Assembly (NCBI RefSeq): GCF_002198655.1
Contig: NZ_MWLN01000199.1
Span: 140,209-204,208, forward strand
Length of the DNA stretch: 64,000 nt
Source: Kineosporia sp. A_224
GTDB lineage: Bacteria > Actinomycetota > Actinomycetes > Actinomycetales > Kineosporiaceae
Direction: 5' to 3'
Part shown: positions 50,701 through 58,369 of the stretch, one piece after another
Numbering within the stretch: the first letter of the stretch is position 1
How the letters are laid out: every line of letters starts with the position of its first letter
Translations under genes and position numbers: made by a program
The notes under the pieces: model-generated
Databases searched by the model: none
Seen by the model: the letters and a program-made list of their open reading frames with translations, nothing else
What the model was told of the DNA's origin: nothing

Positions 50701-51180
50701 CAGGCCCGCGACGTGCCGGGCGACGGCGAGCCGGCGGCCGCGCCGCAGCTCGTCGGGGTCGTGCCGGTCGGGGTTGCCGGCCGGCGCGGGGGGCGACCCG
50801 GCCGAGGCGTGCCCCAGGTGCCGCGCGAGCGCCGCGCACCACGGCTCGTCGACGGCGTCGTCGAGGGTGGCGAGCACCGCCCACGTGAGCGGCTCGACCC
50901 GCCACGGGTCGTCGTCCGTGCCCCCGCCGAGGACCCCCGCGAGCACCGAGCCGACGAGCCGGCCGGGGGACGAGAAGGCGATGTTCGCGCAGACCCCGGC
51001 CTCCGTGCCCGGGGCGGCCCCGAGCCGGTGCGCGAGGCGCTGGGCCAGCCAGCGCTCGACCCCCTTCGTGGGTACCGCGACGAGCTCGGGGGCGAAGGGG
51101 TCGCCGGGCGGGGCGGCGAGGACCTCGGCGAGCGGCCCGACGAGGGAGTCAGCGCGCTCGGACCGGTGCACGTGCAGCAC
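47755..51180 (-). CDS. recC: Exodeoxyribonuclease V subunit gamma (RecC)
   Basis: A 1,141-residue inactive-helicase subunit with the RecC start VLHVHRSERADSLV, then VAVPTKGVERWLAQRLAHRL, a helicase-like part with VLVMCPDVEAVAPLV and RVVALLGLDDGVFPRS, and a C-terminal domain with RARNAEWRRGEVPPRQ. RecC holds the DNA duplex and recognises Chi in E. coli. GTG 51180 is chosen because it matches the family N-terminus and has GGGGAGG 6 nt upstream. GTG 51249 lies 7 nt after TAGCGT (51262-51257), so the transcript probably begins there and the leader is about 70 nt, or the protein is 23 residues longer. Confidence 0.93.
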   Translation of the reverse strand: MLHVHRSERADSLVGPLAEVLAAPPGDPFAPELVAVPTKGVERWLAQRLAHRLGAAPGTEAGVCANIAFSSPGRLVGSVLAGVLGGGTDDDPWRVEPLTWAVLATLDDAVDEPWCAALARHLGHASAGSPPAPAGNPDRHDPDELRRGRRLAVARHVAGLLTAYGAQRPDLVTAWAAGRDEDGAGAPVPADLRWQPELWRRVRARLGVPGPAERLDAALAALATTAPPDVPGRLSVFGPTRLPEDQLRVLHALGRHRDVHLWLVHPSPALWAAVAARGVPESRRRAAVGPVARLPVLASMARDVVELQTRLLGLDGAADGTGVVDVPHPAPAPPPTLLGALQSALRADAEPAAPHRLDAGDRSVRVHACHGRARQVEVLREVLVGLFAEDPTLEPRDVLVMCPDVEAVAPLVAATFGLAPDGEAPADAHPGQTLRVRVADRSLRQTNPHLGLLAALLDLADGRVTASEVLDLAASPPVRYRFGFDEDDLDQIREWSAAAGAHWGEDAGRRARFGLGLVRQGTWDAALDRILLGAAMAEEDHRFVGPALPLDDVDSTGVALAGRFAELVDRLGSVLARLDGRRPVADWLDTLDDALDLLAGAPPTEAWQGVQARQVLAEVRQAAAGRDGTVLRLPDVRALLADRLAGRPTRAGFRTGALTVCSLEPMRAVPHRVVALLGLDDGVFPRSSRGDGDDLLLRDPCLGERDRRSEDRQLFLDAVAAAGERLVVLYTGADERTGALRPPAVPVAELLDALDRTAASPGEAPVRSQVVVRHPLQPVDERNFAAGALGTPGPFSHDRAAHRAAVVARGERRDRVPFLPAALPAPPRPDTVDVGDLADLLEHPARWFLRNRLGVALPADEEDVVDRLPLALDGLGTWAIGDRLLAARLAGVDRDRARNAEWRRGEVPPRQLGRAALDRVLGQVVPVAAAVQPYLSGEPTVVDVTADLPVGIAVTGSVDGVHGDTVARAVFSRLGAKHRLRAWVQLLALVAADPDRPWQAVTIGRAGGRRGGAQRATLTAPSHATAQTVLENLVRLRERALRAPLPLPAAAGAAYARSRLAGDSAEQALGEAASAWKQLYEVEDRYHVFVWGPAAPIGLVAGVPERDEAAWSADGTDTTRLGVLALRVWKPLLAHEEVRTV

Positions 51181-51474
51181 GCCGACCCTCCCCTGCGCTC
51201 GCACCCGCCGGCCCGGACCCGGACCGCCGCCGCCCGGCAGGGGCGGCACCCGGACGACGCTAGCCGCCCGCCCGGACGCCCGTGCGCGCCGTCCACAGAC
51301 CCGGCCTCCCGGACGGCGTGTCGCGGCCCTGTGGACGGGTCGGCCCCGGACGACGGGCCAGGACCGAACCCCGGGGACCCGCCATCCGTCTTCCCCTGAC
51401 GTGGCCCTCCTCGGACCGGACGACCCCGGCAGCCCCGTCGCCGGCAGCCGCGGCGCCGCCCCGTCGACGGCGGC
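51181..51474. other. 294-bp gap between recC and the CDP-alcohol phosphotransferase gene
   Basis: It contains the TAGCGT -10-like hexamer of the recCBD operon (51257-51262, minus) and a 9-bp inverted repeat CGTCCACAG / CTGTGGACG (51290-51298 and 51329-51337) with a 30-nt spacer, upstream of that promoter. No gene or RNA is recognisable in the rest. Confidence 0.4.
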
Positions 51475-52146
51475 TCAGCGGGTCAGCACGACCTCGCGCG
51501 CCGGGGCGGCGGTCGCCCGGCGCCGGGCCAGCCACGCGACGTCCACCCAGAACGACCACGTGAGCAGGGCCAGCGCCGCGGCGAGCACGGTGAAGGTCGC
51601 CGCCGCAGGCAGCACTCCGGCGACCGCGGCGACGAGCACGACCCCCTGGACCGCCGCGACGACCTTGCGCGAGTACCGCGGCGGCAGCGCCCGCGCCGTC
51701 CACGGGAGCACGCAGGTCGCGACGAGGAACGCGTACCGCATGAGCCCGATCGCGAGCACCCACGCCCCGACGACCGGCACGAGCAGGGCGCTGAGCACGA
51801 GCATGAGGAACGCGTCGACCTCGCCGTCGAACCGGGCACCGAGCGCCGTCGCGGTGCCGGTCCGGCGGGCGACGAGGCCGTCGACCGCGTCGAGCGCCAG
51901 CGCCACGACCGTGACGGCGACGAGCAGCCCCGACGCCGGCTCGCCGGTGAGCAGCGCCCGGGCGACGAGCCCGGTGACGACCGCGACGAGCGCGGTCCGC
52001 ACCGCGGTCACCGTGTTCGCGGCCCCGAACCGGGTCGCACCGGACGCGCGCAGGCCGTTGCCGAGCAGCGCCCCGGCGCCGACGGCCACGGACAGCCCGG
52101 CCCCCGCCCCGGTGAGGTCGGCGGCGAGGTGCGAGATTCCGGTCAT
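51475..52146 (-). CDS. CDP-alcohol phosphatidyltransferase family membrane protein
   Basis: A 223-residue polytopic membrane enzyme. The family catalytic motif DG-x2-AR-x8-G-x3-D-x3-D is complete: Asp89, Gly90, Ala93, Arg94, Gly103, Asp107 and Asp111, within LDAVDGLVARRTG and GARFDGEVDAF. Six hydrophobic segments follow or surround it. These enzymes join CDP-activated lipids or alcohols to a second alcohol. ATG 52146 has GGAGGAG 5 nt upstream. It is divergent from the dehydrogenase/PTPS-like/glycosyltransferase operon and probably belongs to the same pathway, possibly adding a phospho-alcohol headgroup. Confidence 0.9.
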   Translation of the reverse strand: MTGISHLAADLTGAGAGLSVAVGAGALLGNGLRASGATRFGAANTVTAVRTALVAVVTGLVARALLTGEPASGLLVAVTVVALALDAVDGLVARRTGTATALGARFDGEVDAFLMLVLSALLVPVVGAWVLAIGLMRYAFLVATCVLPWTARALPPRYSRKVVAAVQGVVLVAAVAGVLPAAATFTVLAAALALLTWSFWVDVAWLARRRATAAPAREVVLTR

Positions 52147-52254
52147 GAGAACTCCTCCGGCACGGTGCGGGCTCGACCGGGTATACGTACGCGGGGCCGG
52201 TCCGGTTCTGTCCGGCGCCGGGCAGTCCGCCGAGCACCCCGGCCGGCGGCGCTC

Positions 52255-53247
52255 GTGAGCACGCCGGCGCGCGCGCTCTGGGTCGTCGGACCGGGCCGCG
52301 CCGAGGTGCGCGACGTCGCCCTCGCGCCCCCGGGCCCCGACGACGTCGTGGTCCGCACCCTGTTCTCGGGCGTCAGCCGGGGCACCGAGAGCGTCGTCCT
52401 GCGCGGCGGCGTCCCGGCGAGCCAGCACGCGGCGATGCGGGCCCCGTTCCAGGAGGGCGACTTCCCGTTCCCGGTGAAGTACGGCTACCTGGCCGTGGGC
52501 GTCGTCGAGCAGGCGCCCGCGACCTCCCGGGGCGCGGCGCTGCTCGGCCGCACGGTGTTCAGCCTCCACCCGCACCAGAGCCGGTTCGTCGTCCCGGCGC
52601 ACGCGGTGACCCCGGTGCCGGACGACGTCCCGCCCGGCCGCGCCGTGCTCGCCGGTGCGATGGAGACGGCCGTCAACGCCCTCTGGGACGCCGCCCCGCT
52701 CGTCGGCGACCGGGTCACGGTCGTCGGGGCCGGCATGGTCGGCGGCTGCGTCGCCGCGCTCCTGGCCCGGATGCCGGGCGTCGACGTCGAGGTCGTCGAC
52801 GTCGACCCGGCCCGGGCGCCGGTCGCCGTGGCCCTCGGGGCCAGGTTCGCACGACCGGACGACGCGGCGGTCGACCGGGACCTCGTCGTCCACGTGAGCG
52901 CGACGTCCGCGGGGCTGACCCGGGCGCTCGAGCTCGCCGCGCCGGAGGCCACCGTCCTCGAGGTGAGCTGGTACGGCGACCGGCCGGTCCAGGTGCCGCT
53001 CGGCGAGTTCTTCCACCCGCGCCGGCTCGTGCTGCGCAGCAGCCAGGTCGGCAGCATCTCCCCCGCCCGCCGGGGCAGCCGCACGTACGCCGACCGGATG
53101 GCGCTCGCGCTGCGGCTGCTCGCGGACCCGGCCCTCGACGTCCTCGTCACCGGCGAGTCGGCGTTCGAGGACCTGCCGCAGGTGCTGCCACGGCTGGCGT
53201 CCGGCGACCTGCCCGCGCTGTGCCACCGCGTCCGGTACGACCCCTGA
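52255..53247 (+). CDS. MDR-family dehydrogenase lacking zinc ligands
   Basis: A 330-residue medium-chain dehydrogenase-like protein. The catalytic domain begins [18 protein letters not shown]; in zinc alcohol dehydrogenases this place carries the catalytic Cys (VCGTD), but here Ser/Arg occur, and no structural four-Cys cluster is visible. The Rossmann motif [16 protein letters not shown] is intact, so it should still bind NAD(P). GTG 52255 is the start; a TATACG hexamer (52182-52187) may be the -10 of this operon. It is followed 43 bp later by the PTPS-like gene and then by coupled glycosyltransferase and methyltransferase genes. The substrate is unknown. Confidence 0.85.
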   Translation: MSTPARALWVVGPGRAEVRDVALAPPGPDDVVVRTLFSGVSRGTESVVLRGGVPASQHAAMRAPFQEGDFPFPVKYGYLAVGVVEQAPATSRGAALLGRTVFSLHPHQSRFVVPAHAVTPVPDDVPPGRAVLAGAMETAVNALWDAAPLVGDRVTVVGAGMVGGCVAALLARMPGVDVEVVDVDPARAPVAVALGARFARPDDAAVDRDLVVHVSATSAGLTRALELAAPEATVLEVSWYGDRPVQVPLGEFFHPRRLVLRSSQVGSISPARRGSRTYADRMALALRLLADPALDVLVTGESAFEDLPQVLPRLASGDLPALCHRVRYDP

Positions 53248-53290
53248 CCCGCCCGCACGACCCGTAGAACGCTTGCCACCGAGGAGTCCG

Positions 53291-53689
53291 ATGTTCTCCG
53301 TCACCGTCCGCGATCACATGATGGTCGCCCACAGCTTCTCCGGCGAGGTCTTCGGCCCGGCCCAGAAGCTGCACGGCGCGACCTTCGTCGTCGACGCCAC
53401 GTTCCGGCGGCCCGACCTCGACGCCGACGGCATCGTCGTCGACATCGGTCTCGCGTCGCAGGCCCTGCACGAGGTCGTCGGCGCGCTCTCCTACCGCAAC
53501 CTCGACGACGAGCCGGCGTTCGCCGGCCGCAACACGACGACCGAGGTGCTCGCCCGGCACGTCGCGGACACCCTCGCCGACCGGATCGCCGCGGGTGCCC
53601 TCGGCGAGGGCGCCCGGGCCGTCATCGGCCTGGTCGTCACGCTCCACGAGTCGCACATCGCCTGGGCGAGCTACGAACGGTCGCTGTGA
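53291..53689 (+). CDS. 6-pyruvoyl-tetrahydropterin-synthase-like protein, active site altered
   Basis: A 132-residue single-domain PTPS/QueD-fold protein. The order of strands and the C-terminal [16 protein letters not shown] (matching the ET/S-region of PTPS) support the family. However, the active-site block reads [20 protein letters not shown]: the first zinc His is kept, but the usual HGH is HGA and the catalytic Cys before it is absent. So it may bind a pterin-like ligand without the normal chemistry, or use another metal set. ATG 53291 has GAGGAG 5 nt upstream. The glycosyltransferase GTG overlaps its stop by 4 bp. Confidence 0.82.
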   Translation: MFSVTVRDHMMVAHSFSGEVFGPAQKLHGATFVVDATFRRPDLDADGIVVDIGLASQALHEVVGALSYRNLDDEPAFAGRNTTTEVLARHVADTLADRIAAGALGEGARAVIGLVVTLHESHIAWASYERSL

Positions 53690-54810
53690 CGCTCGCCGTG
53701 ACGGTCGATGCGGCCCTCGCCCGGCTCGCGGCCGGCGGCGGCCTCGTCGTCGTCGTGCCGGCCGGCGTCGACGACCCGCGGACGCCGAGCGGCGGCAACA
53801 CGTACGACCTGCGGGTGGTCGAGGCGCTCGGCCGGCTCGGCGTCGCCGTCCGGCGGCACGACGTCGCGGGCGGCTGGCCGCAGCCGACGGCGGACGACGA
53901 GCAGCGGCTCGCGGCACTGCTCGCCGCTGTGCCGGACGGCGGCACCGTGCTCGTCGACGGCCTCGTCGGCTGCGGCGCGCCCGGCCCGCTGGCCGCCGAG
54001 GCGCAGCGGCTGCGGCTCGCCGTCGTCGTGCACCTGCCGCTCGGTGACGAGACCGGGCGGCCGCCGGACCAGGCCGCGACCCTCGCCGCGCGGGAGCGCC
54101 GCGCCCTGCACGCCGCGACCGTCGTCGTCGCGACGAGCACGGCGACGGCGGCCCGGGTCGAGGCGCTCCACGGCCTGCCCGCCGGGGCCGTCGCGGTCGC
54201 TCCGCCAGGGGTCGACCGCGGCCCGGCCGCGGAGCCGTCACTGCACGGCGGCCGGTTGCTCTGCGTCGCGTCGCTGACACCGCGCAAGGGCCAGGACGTG
54301 CTCCTCGCGGCGCTCGCCGCGCTCGACCCCGTCGTGCCGTGGACGCTCGAGTGCGTCGGCCCGCCCGGGGACGCCGACCACGTGAGCGCGCTGCGGAGCA
54401 CGCTCGCCGGGCACGGCTGGGAGCACCGGGTCCGCCTCGTCGGCCCGCTCGCCGGCGCCGACCTCGACGCCGCCTACGCCGCCGCCGACCTGCTCGTGCT
54501 CCCGTCGCACGCGGAGCCGTACGGGATGGTCGTCACCGAGGCCCTCGCACGCGGGGTGCCGGTCCTCGCGAGCGACGTGGACGGCGTCCCGGAGGCGCTC
54601 GGCACGACCCCGGACGGCGACCGGCCCGGCCTGCTCGTCCCGCCCGGGGACGTGCCCGCGCTCACCGCCGCCCTGCGCCGCTGGCTCGACGACCCCGCCC
54701 TGCGGACGGTGCTGCGGGCCCGGGCGGCCGTCCGCGGCGCCGGGCTGCCCGGCTGGGACGGCACCGCCCGCCGGCTCGCCGCCGCCCTCGTCGACCGGAG
54801 GACACCGTGA
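53686..54810 (+). CDS. Glycosyltransferase family 4
   Basis: A 374-residue GT-B glycosyltransferase. The N-terminal acceptor domain has [20 protein letters not shown]. The C-terminal nucleotide-sugar domain shows [14 protein letters not shown] and the E-x7-E segment [20 protein letters not shown], then VDGVPEALG, all of the GT4 type. It transfers a sugar from a nucleotide donor to an acceptor in the cytosol. GTG 53686 overlaps the PTPS-like stop (GTGA), and its own stop overlaps the methyltransferase start in the same way, so the three proteins are translationally coupled and presumably work on one intermediate. Confidence 0.92.
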   Translation: MTLAVTVDAALARLAAGGGLVVVVPAGVDDPRTPSGGNTYDLRVVEALGRLGVAVRRHDVAGGWPQPTADDEQRLAALLAAVPDGGTVLVDGLVGCGAPGPLAAEAQRLRLAVVVHLPLGDETGRPPDQAATLAARERRALHAATVVVATSTATAARVEALHGLPAGAVAVAPPGVDRGPAAEPSLHGGRLLCVASLTPRKGQDVLLAALAALDPVVPWTLECVGPPGDADHVSALRSTLAGHGWEHRVRLVGPLAGADLDAAYAAADLLVLPSHAEPYGMVVTEALARGVPVLASDVDGVPEALGTTPDGDRPGLLVPPGDVPALTAALRRWLDDPALRTVLRARAAVRGAGLPGWDGTARRLAAALVDRRTP

Positions 54811-55709
54811 GCGCCCCCGGACCGGACGGCGAAGGCGCCGACCCCACGACCTACTCCCCCGACTGGCTCGCCCTCCGCGAGCCCGCCGACGCGGCGGCCC
54901 GCGCGAGCGACCTCGCCGACGCCGCCGCGGCCGCGCTCGGGGCGGCCGTCCGCGCCGGGCGCCGCCCGGCCGGCACCCCGGTCGTCGTCCACGACCTCGG
55001 CTGCGGCAGCGGCTCGATGGGCCGGTGGCTCGCCCCGCTGCTGCCCGGTCCGCAGCACTGGGTGCTCCACGACCGTGACCCGGCGCTGCTCGCCCTCGCG
55101 GCGTCCCGGCCCGGCATCGCGCCCGGGGGCGCGACGGTCACGGTCGAGCCCCGGCGCGGGGTGCTGGGCGCGCTGACCGCCCGTGACCTCGCCGGTGCCG
55201 ACCTCGTGACCGCCTCGGCGCTGCTCGACGTCCTCACCGCGGGCGAGGTCGAGGCCGTCGTCGCCGCGGTGGCCGGGGCCGGGTGCCCGGCCCTCGTCAC
55301 GCTGTCGGTGCTCGGCCGCGTGGACCTGGTGCCGCCGGACCCGCTCGACGTCGTCGTCGAGGCCGCGTTCAACGCCCACCAGCGGCGTCCCGTCGCCGGG
55401 CGCACCCTGCTCGGTCCCGCCGCGGTCGAGGTCGCCGCGGCGGCCTTCGACCGGCACGGGTACGACGTCCGGGTCCGGCCGAGCCCGTGGCGGCTCGGTG
55501 GCGCGGACGGCGGGCTCGCCGCCGCCTGGTTCGACGGCTGGGCCGGTGCGGCGGCCGAGCACAGCCCCGGCGTCGCCCCGGCGGAGTACCTGGACCGGCG
55601 GGCCGCGGCCGCCCGGGCGGGCACTCTGCACGTCACCGTCCACCACGCGGACCTGCTGGCCCGGCCCCGGGGTGAACGGGGGCGACCGCCCGCACGTATC
55701 GACGGGTGA
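54807..55709 (+). CDS. SAM-dependent methyltransferase
   Basis: A 300-residue class I methyltransferase. Motif I is VVHDLGCGSGSMGRWLAPLL, followed by HWVLHDRDPALLALAASRPG and a later DLVTASALLDVLT. The N-terminus (TTYSPDWLALREPADAAARA) is typical of class I methyltransferases of actinobacteria that act on small metabolites. GTG 54807 overlaps the glycosyltransferase stop. It lies between a glycosyltransferase and a flippase-like membrane protein, so it may methylate a glycosylated or lipid-linked intermediate. The acceptor is unknown. Confidence 0.88.
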   Translation: MSAPGPDGEGADPTTYSPDWLALREPADAAARASDLADAAAAALGAAVRAGRRPAGTPVVVHDLGCGSGSMGRWLAPLLPGPQHWVLHDRDPALLALAASRPGIAPGGATVTVEPRRGVLGALTARDLAGADLVTASALLDVLTAGEVEAVVAAVAGAGCPALVTLSVLGRVDLVPPDPLDVVVEAAFNAHQRRPVAGRTLLGPAAVEVAAAAFDRHGYDVRVRPSPWRLGGADGGLAAAWFDGWAGAAAEHSPGVAPAEYLDRRAAAARAGTLHVTVHHADLLARPRGERGRPPARIDG

Positions 55710-55771
55710 GGGTCCGCGGGCCGGGGCCCGGGACGGACCGGACGGGCCACGACGGGGCGAGGGAGGCGGGC

Positions 55772-56728
55772 ATGCGCGTCACCGCGACGGCCCTGCGTGC
55801 CGTGCGTCCGCACCTCGGGACGCTCGCCGGGCTCGCCGTCCTCGCCGCGCTGCTGCTCCGGCTCGGCGGCCGCCCGTTCCTCGACGGCGTCGCGGCCGTC
55901 GACGCCCCGACCCTGCTCGCCGCGCTCGGGCTGGGCGCCGTGACGACGACCGCCTGCGCCTGGCGCTGGACCGCGGTCGCCCGCGGCGCCGGTCTCGCGC
56001 TGGACCTGCGGACGGCGACCGCGGACTACTACCGCGCGGTCTTCCTCAACGCCGTGCTGCCGGGGGGCGTCCTCGGGGACGTCGACCGGGCCGTCCGGCA
56101 CGGCCGGGACGCCCGCGACCTGCGGCGGGCCGCCGCGGCCGTCGCCGTCGAGCGCGGCGTGGGGCTCGTCGTCCTCGTCGCCGCGACCGCGGTCTGGCTC
56201 GTGGCGGCCGGCCCGGCCCTGCTGCCCGTGCCCCGGTCCTGGGTGGCGGCCGGGCTGCTCGTCGCGGTCGTCGTCGGCGCCGGCGCGCTGGTCGCGCTGC
56301 GGTCCCGCTCGCGGGCGGTCGGCGACCGGGCCCGGGTCGTGGTCGGCGCCGGCGCGGTCGCCGTCGTCCTCGGCACGTCCCTCGTCGCCCTCGCCGGCTT
56401 CGTCGCGACCTTCGTCGTCGCCGCCCGCGCGGCCGGGGTGGACGCGCCGGTCGGCCGGGTCGTCCCGCTCGCCCTCGTCGCGTTCGTGGCGATGTCGCTG
56501 CCGCTCAACGTCGGCGGCTGGGGACCGCGCGAGGGTGCGGCCGCGTGGGCCTTCGGCGCGGCCGGGCTCGGGGCCGCCCAGGGCGTCAGCGCCTCCGTCG
56601 CCTTCGGGGTGTGCGTCCTCGTCTCGAGCCTGCCGGGTGCCGTCGTCCTCGTCGCCCGGCGGCTGCGGCCCGCCCCGTCGGCCGCGGCACCGGACGGCAC
56701 GCCGGTCGCGGACCTGGTCGCCCGATGA
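55772..56728 (+). CDS. Lysylphosphatidylglycerol-synthase/flippase-like membrane protein (UPF0104)
   Basis: A 318-residue integral membrane protein with about eight helices. The family segments ADYYRAVFLNAVLPGGVLGD (residues about 88-107) and LPLNVGGWGPREGAAAW are present; they belong to the LPG synthase membrane-domain family, which includes flippases and transporters of lipid-linked molecules. There is no C-terminal aminoacyl-transferase domain. ATG 55772 has GGGAGG 5 nt upstream; an in-frame GTG at 55706 overlaps the methyltransferase stop. It may move the pathway product across the membrane. The next gene converges on it, with 8 bp between. Confidence 0.88.
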   Translation: MRVTATALRAVRPHLGTLAGLAVLAALLLRLGGRPFLDGVAAVDAPTLLAALGLGAVTTTACAWRWTAVARGAGLALDLRTATADYYRAVFLNAVLPGGVLGDVDRAVRHGRDARDLRRAAAAVAVERGVGLVVLVAATAVWLVAAGPALLPVPRSWVAAGLLVAVVVGAGALVALRSRSRAVGDRARVVVGAGAVAVVLGTSLVALAGFVATFVVAARAAGVDAPVGRVVPLALVAFVAMSLPLNVGGWGPREGAAAWAFGAAGLGAAQGVSASVAFGVCVLVSSLPGAVVLVARRLRPAPSAAAPDGTPVADLVAR

Positions 56729-56736
56729 CGGCCCGG

Positions 56737-57441
56737 TCAGCCCGCCAGGGCCTCGCGGTCGAACCGCTCCGACAGCCCGTACCGGAGCAGCACGACGTCC
56801 CCGATCTGGCGCACCTCCGCGAGCAGTGCGCGCCTGCCCCGGTCCTGCGGGAACCGGCCCGCCCCGAGCAGCCGCGGCGCCTGCGCCTCACCGACGAACA
56901 GCGGCGCCACGGAGAGGTGCAGCTCGTCGGCGAGCCCCTCCCCGATGAGCTGCGTGTGCATCGTCTGCCCGCCCTCGACCATCAGCCGCTCGACGCCGCG
57001 CTCGTAGAGGTCGGCGAGGACGAGCCCGAGGTCGACGGGGTCGCCCGCGTCGAGCACCGTGGCCCGCGCCCCGAGCCGCTCGCGCGCCGTGCCGAAGCCG
57101 GGCGACGCGGCGTAGACGAGCCGCTCGGCGTCCCCGCACGTGAAGAAGGCGGCGTCCGGGTCGAGGCAGCCGCGGCCGGTGAGCACGACCTTCGCGGGCG
57201 TCTCGGGCACCCCCCGCGCCAGCCGCTGCGCCCGCCGGTCCGGGCAGCGCACGAGCAGGCGCGGGTTGTCCCGGCGCACCGTCCTCGCCCCGACCATGAT
57301 CGCGTCGCAGCCGGCCCGGGTCGCGTCGACCCGGTCGAAGTCCGCGTCGTTCGACAGCATGAGCCGCTGCGACGAGGCGTCGTCGAGGCAGCCGTCGATG
57401 GACGTGCTGCAGCTGAGCACGACGTACGGTCGCTCTCCCAC
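56737..57441 (-). CDS. RibD C-terminal-type reductase (dihydrofolate reductase fold)
   Basis: A 234-residue stand-alone RibD_C/DHFR-like protein without the deaminase domain. It starts VVLSCSTSIDGCLDD, has GCDAIMVGARTVRRDNPRLL and ends the core with RLMVEGGQTMHTQLI and ELHLSVAPLFVGEAQAPRLL, all typical of the 5-amino-6-ribosylamino-pyrimidinone reductase family, which uses NADPH to reduce ring-opened purine-derived sugars. GTG 57441 has GGGAGG 8 nt upstream. It is divergent from the GTP cyclohydrolase II gene and shares an 11-nt leader element with it, strongly suggesting a common pathway. It may reduce the product of that enzyme, or a pterin. Confidence 0.9.
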   Translation of the reverse strand: MGERPYVVLSCSTSIDGCLDDASSQRLMLSNDADFDRVDATRAGCDAIMVGARTVRRDNPRLLVRCPDRRAQRLARGVPETPAKVVLTGRGCLDPDAAFFTCGDAERLVYAASPGFGTARERLGARATVLDAGDPVDLGLVLADLYERGVERLMVEGGQTMHTQLIGEGLADELHLSVAPLFVGEAQAPRLLGAGRFPQDRGRRALLAEVRQIGDVVLLRYGLSERFDREALAG

Positions 57442-57442
57442 G

Positions 57443-57556
57443 GTCCTGTCCTCCCGCCCGCCGCCCGGCTCCCACCGTCGCGGCGGGGCTGCTCGCCCCG
57501 CGCCGGCCCCGGCCGCTCCCTGCTGCCGTGACCACTTCCCGATCCGAGGACAGGAC
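57443..57556. repeat. Inverted pair of an 11-nt leader element, GTCCTGTCCTC / GAGGACAGGAC
   Basis: The element occurs at 57443-57453 and, inverted, at 57546-57556, directly in front of the two divergent genes (RibD-like and ribA). In each case GAGGACAGGAC covers the ribosome-binding site. It may be a coincidence of similar SD regions or a shared regulatory site. Confidence 0.4.
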
Positions 57557-57560
57557 GCCG

Positions 57561-58283
57561 ATGGCCGACCCGCTGCCCCTGCCGGGCACCCCCGAGACCC
57601 GGACCGCCACCCACGGGCAGACCCCTCCCGAGGCCGCCGTCCGGCGGCGGGTGACCGTGCCGCTGCGTGCACCCGACGGCTATGAAACGCGGGCGGACGT
57701 GTTCACGTTCGACGGTCTCGTCGACGGCAAGGAGCACCTCGCCCTCGGCCTCGGCGACTGGCAGCGCTCGCTGCGCCGCGCGGCGGCCGTCGGCCGGGGC
57801 ACGCTCGTGCGGGCGCACTCGGAGTGCCTCACCGGCGACGTCCTCGGCTCGCTGCGCTGCGACTGCGGCCCGCAGCTGCGCGAGGCGCTCGAGCGGGTGA
57901 CCGAGGTCGGCGGGTTCGTCCTCTACCTGCGCCAGGAGGGCCGCGGCATCGGGCTCTACGCCAAGCTCGACGCCTACGCCCTCCAGGACGACGGCCTCGA
58001 CACCTACGCGGCCAACCGCAGCCTCGGGCACGCGGACGACGAGCGCGACTACGCCGCGGCCGCCCAGATGCTCCACGCGCTGGGGGCGCCCCGGGTCGCC
58101 CTCCTCAGCAACAACCCCGACAAGGCGGCGCAGCTCGAGGCGTACGGCGTCGAGGTCATCGAGCGCGTCCCGACGCGGGTGCACCTGTCCGCGGCCAACG
58201 CGGGGTACCTGTCGGCGAAGGTCCGCCACACGGCGCACACGATCGAGCTGCCCGGGGTCGTCCCGGAGGCCGCGGGCGGCTGA
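57561..58283 (+). CDS. ribA: GTP cyclohydrolase II
   Basis: A 240-residue stand-alone GTP cyclohydrolase II (no DHBP synthase domain). The zinc cysteines are Cys89, Cys100 and Cys102 in HSECLTGDVLGSLRCDCG, and the catalytic block is YLRQEGRGIGLYAKLDAYAL. The enzyme opens GTP to 2,5-diamino-6-ribosylamino-pyrimidinone phosphate, releasing formate and pyrophosphate. The first 40 residues are a less conserved extension. ATG 57561 has GAGGACAGG 6 nt upstream; GTG 57528 is an alternative. Next to a RibD-type reductase but without ribE or ribH nearby, it looks dedicated to a specialised GTP-derived product rather than to riboflavin. Confidence 0.94.
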   Translation: MADPLPLPGTPETRTATHGQTPPEAAVRRRVTVPLRAPDGYETRADVFTFDGLVDGKEHLALGLGDWQRSLRRAAAVGRGTLVRAHSECLTGDVLGSLRCDCGPQLREALERVTEVGGFVLYLRQEGRGIGLYAKLDAYALQDDGLDTYAANRSLGHADDERDYAAAAQMLHALGAPRVALLSNNPDKAAQLEAYGVEVIERVPTRVHLSAANAGYLSAKVRHTAHTIELPGVVPEAAGG

Positions 58284-58369
58284 GCGGGAGGTCGCTCGCG
58301 CCACCGGCACCTCGTGTAACCTCTGCCGCCGTTGCGGCAGCCAGAGGGGCGGCCCGGCGAGAGGGACCG

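Noticed and set aside
51290..51337. CTGTGGACG/CGTCCACAG resembling DnaA-box or replication-origin elements
   Set aside because: The sequence is far from TTATCCACA, only one inverted pair exists and there is no dnaA/dnaN context. It is listed only as an intergenic inverted repeat.
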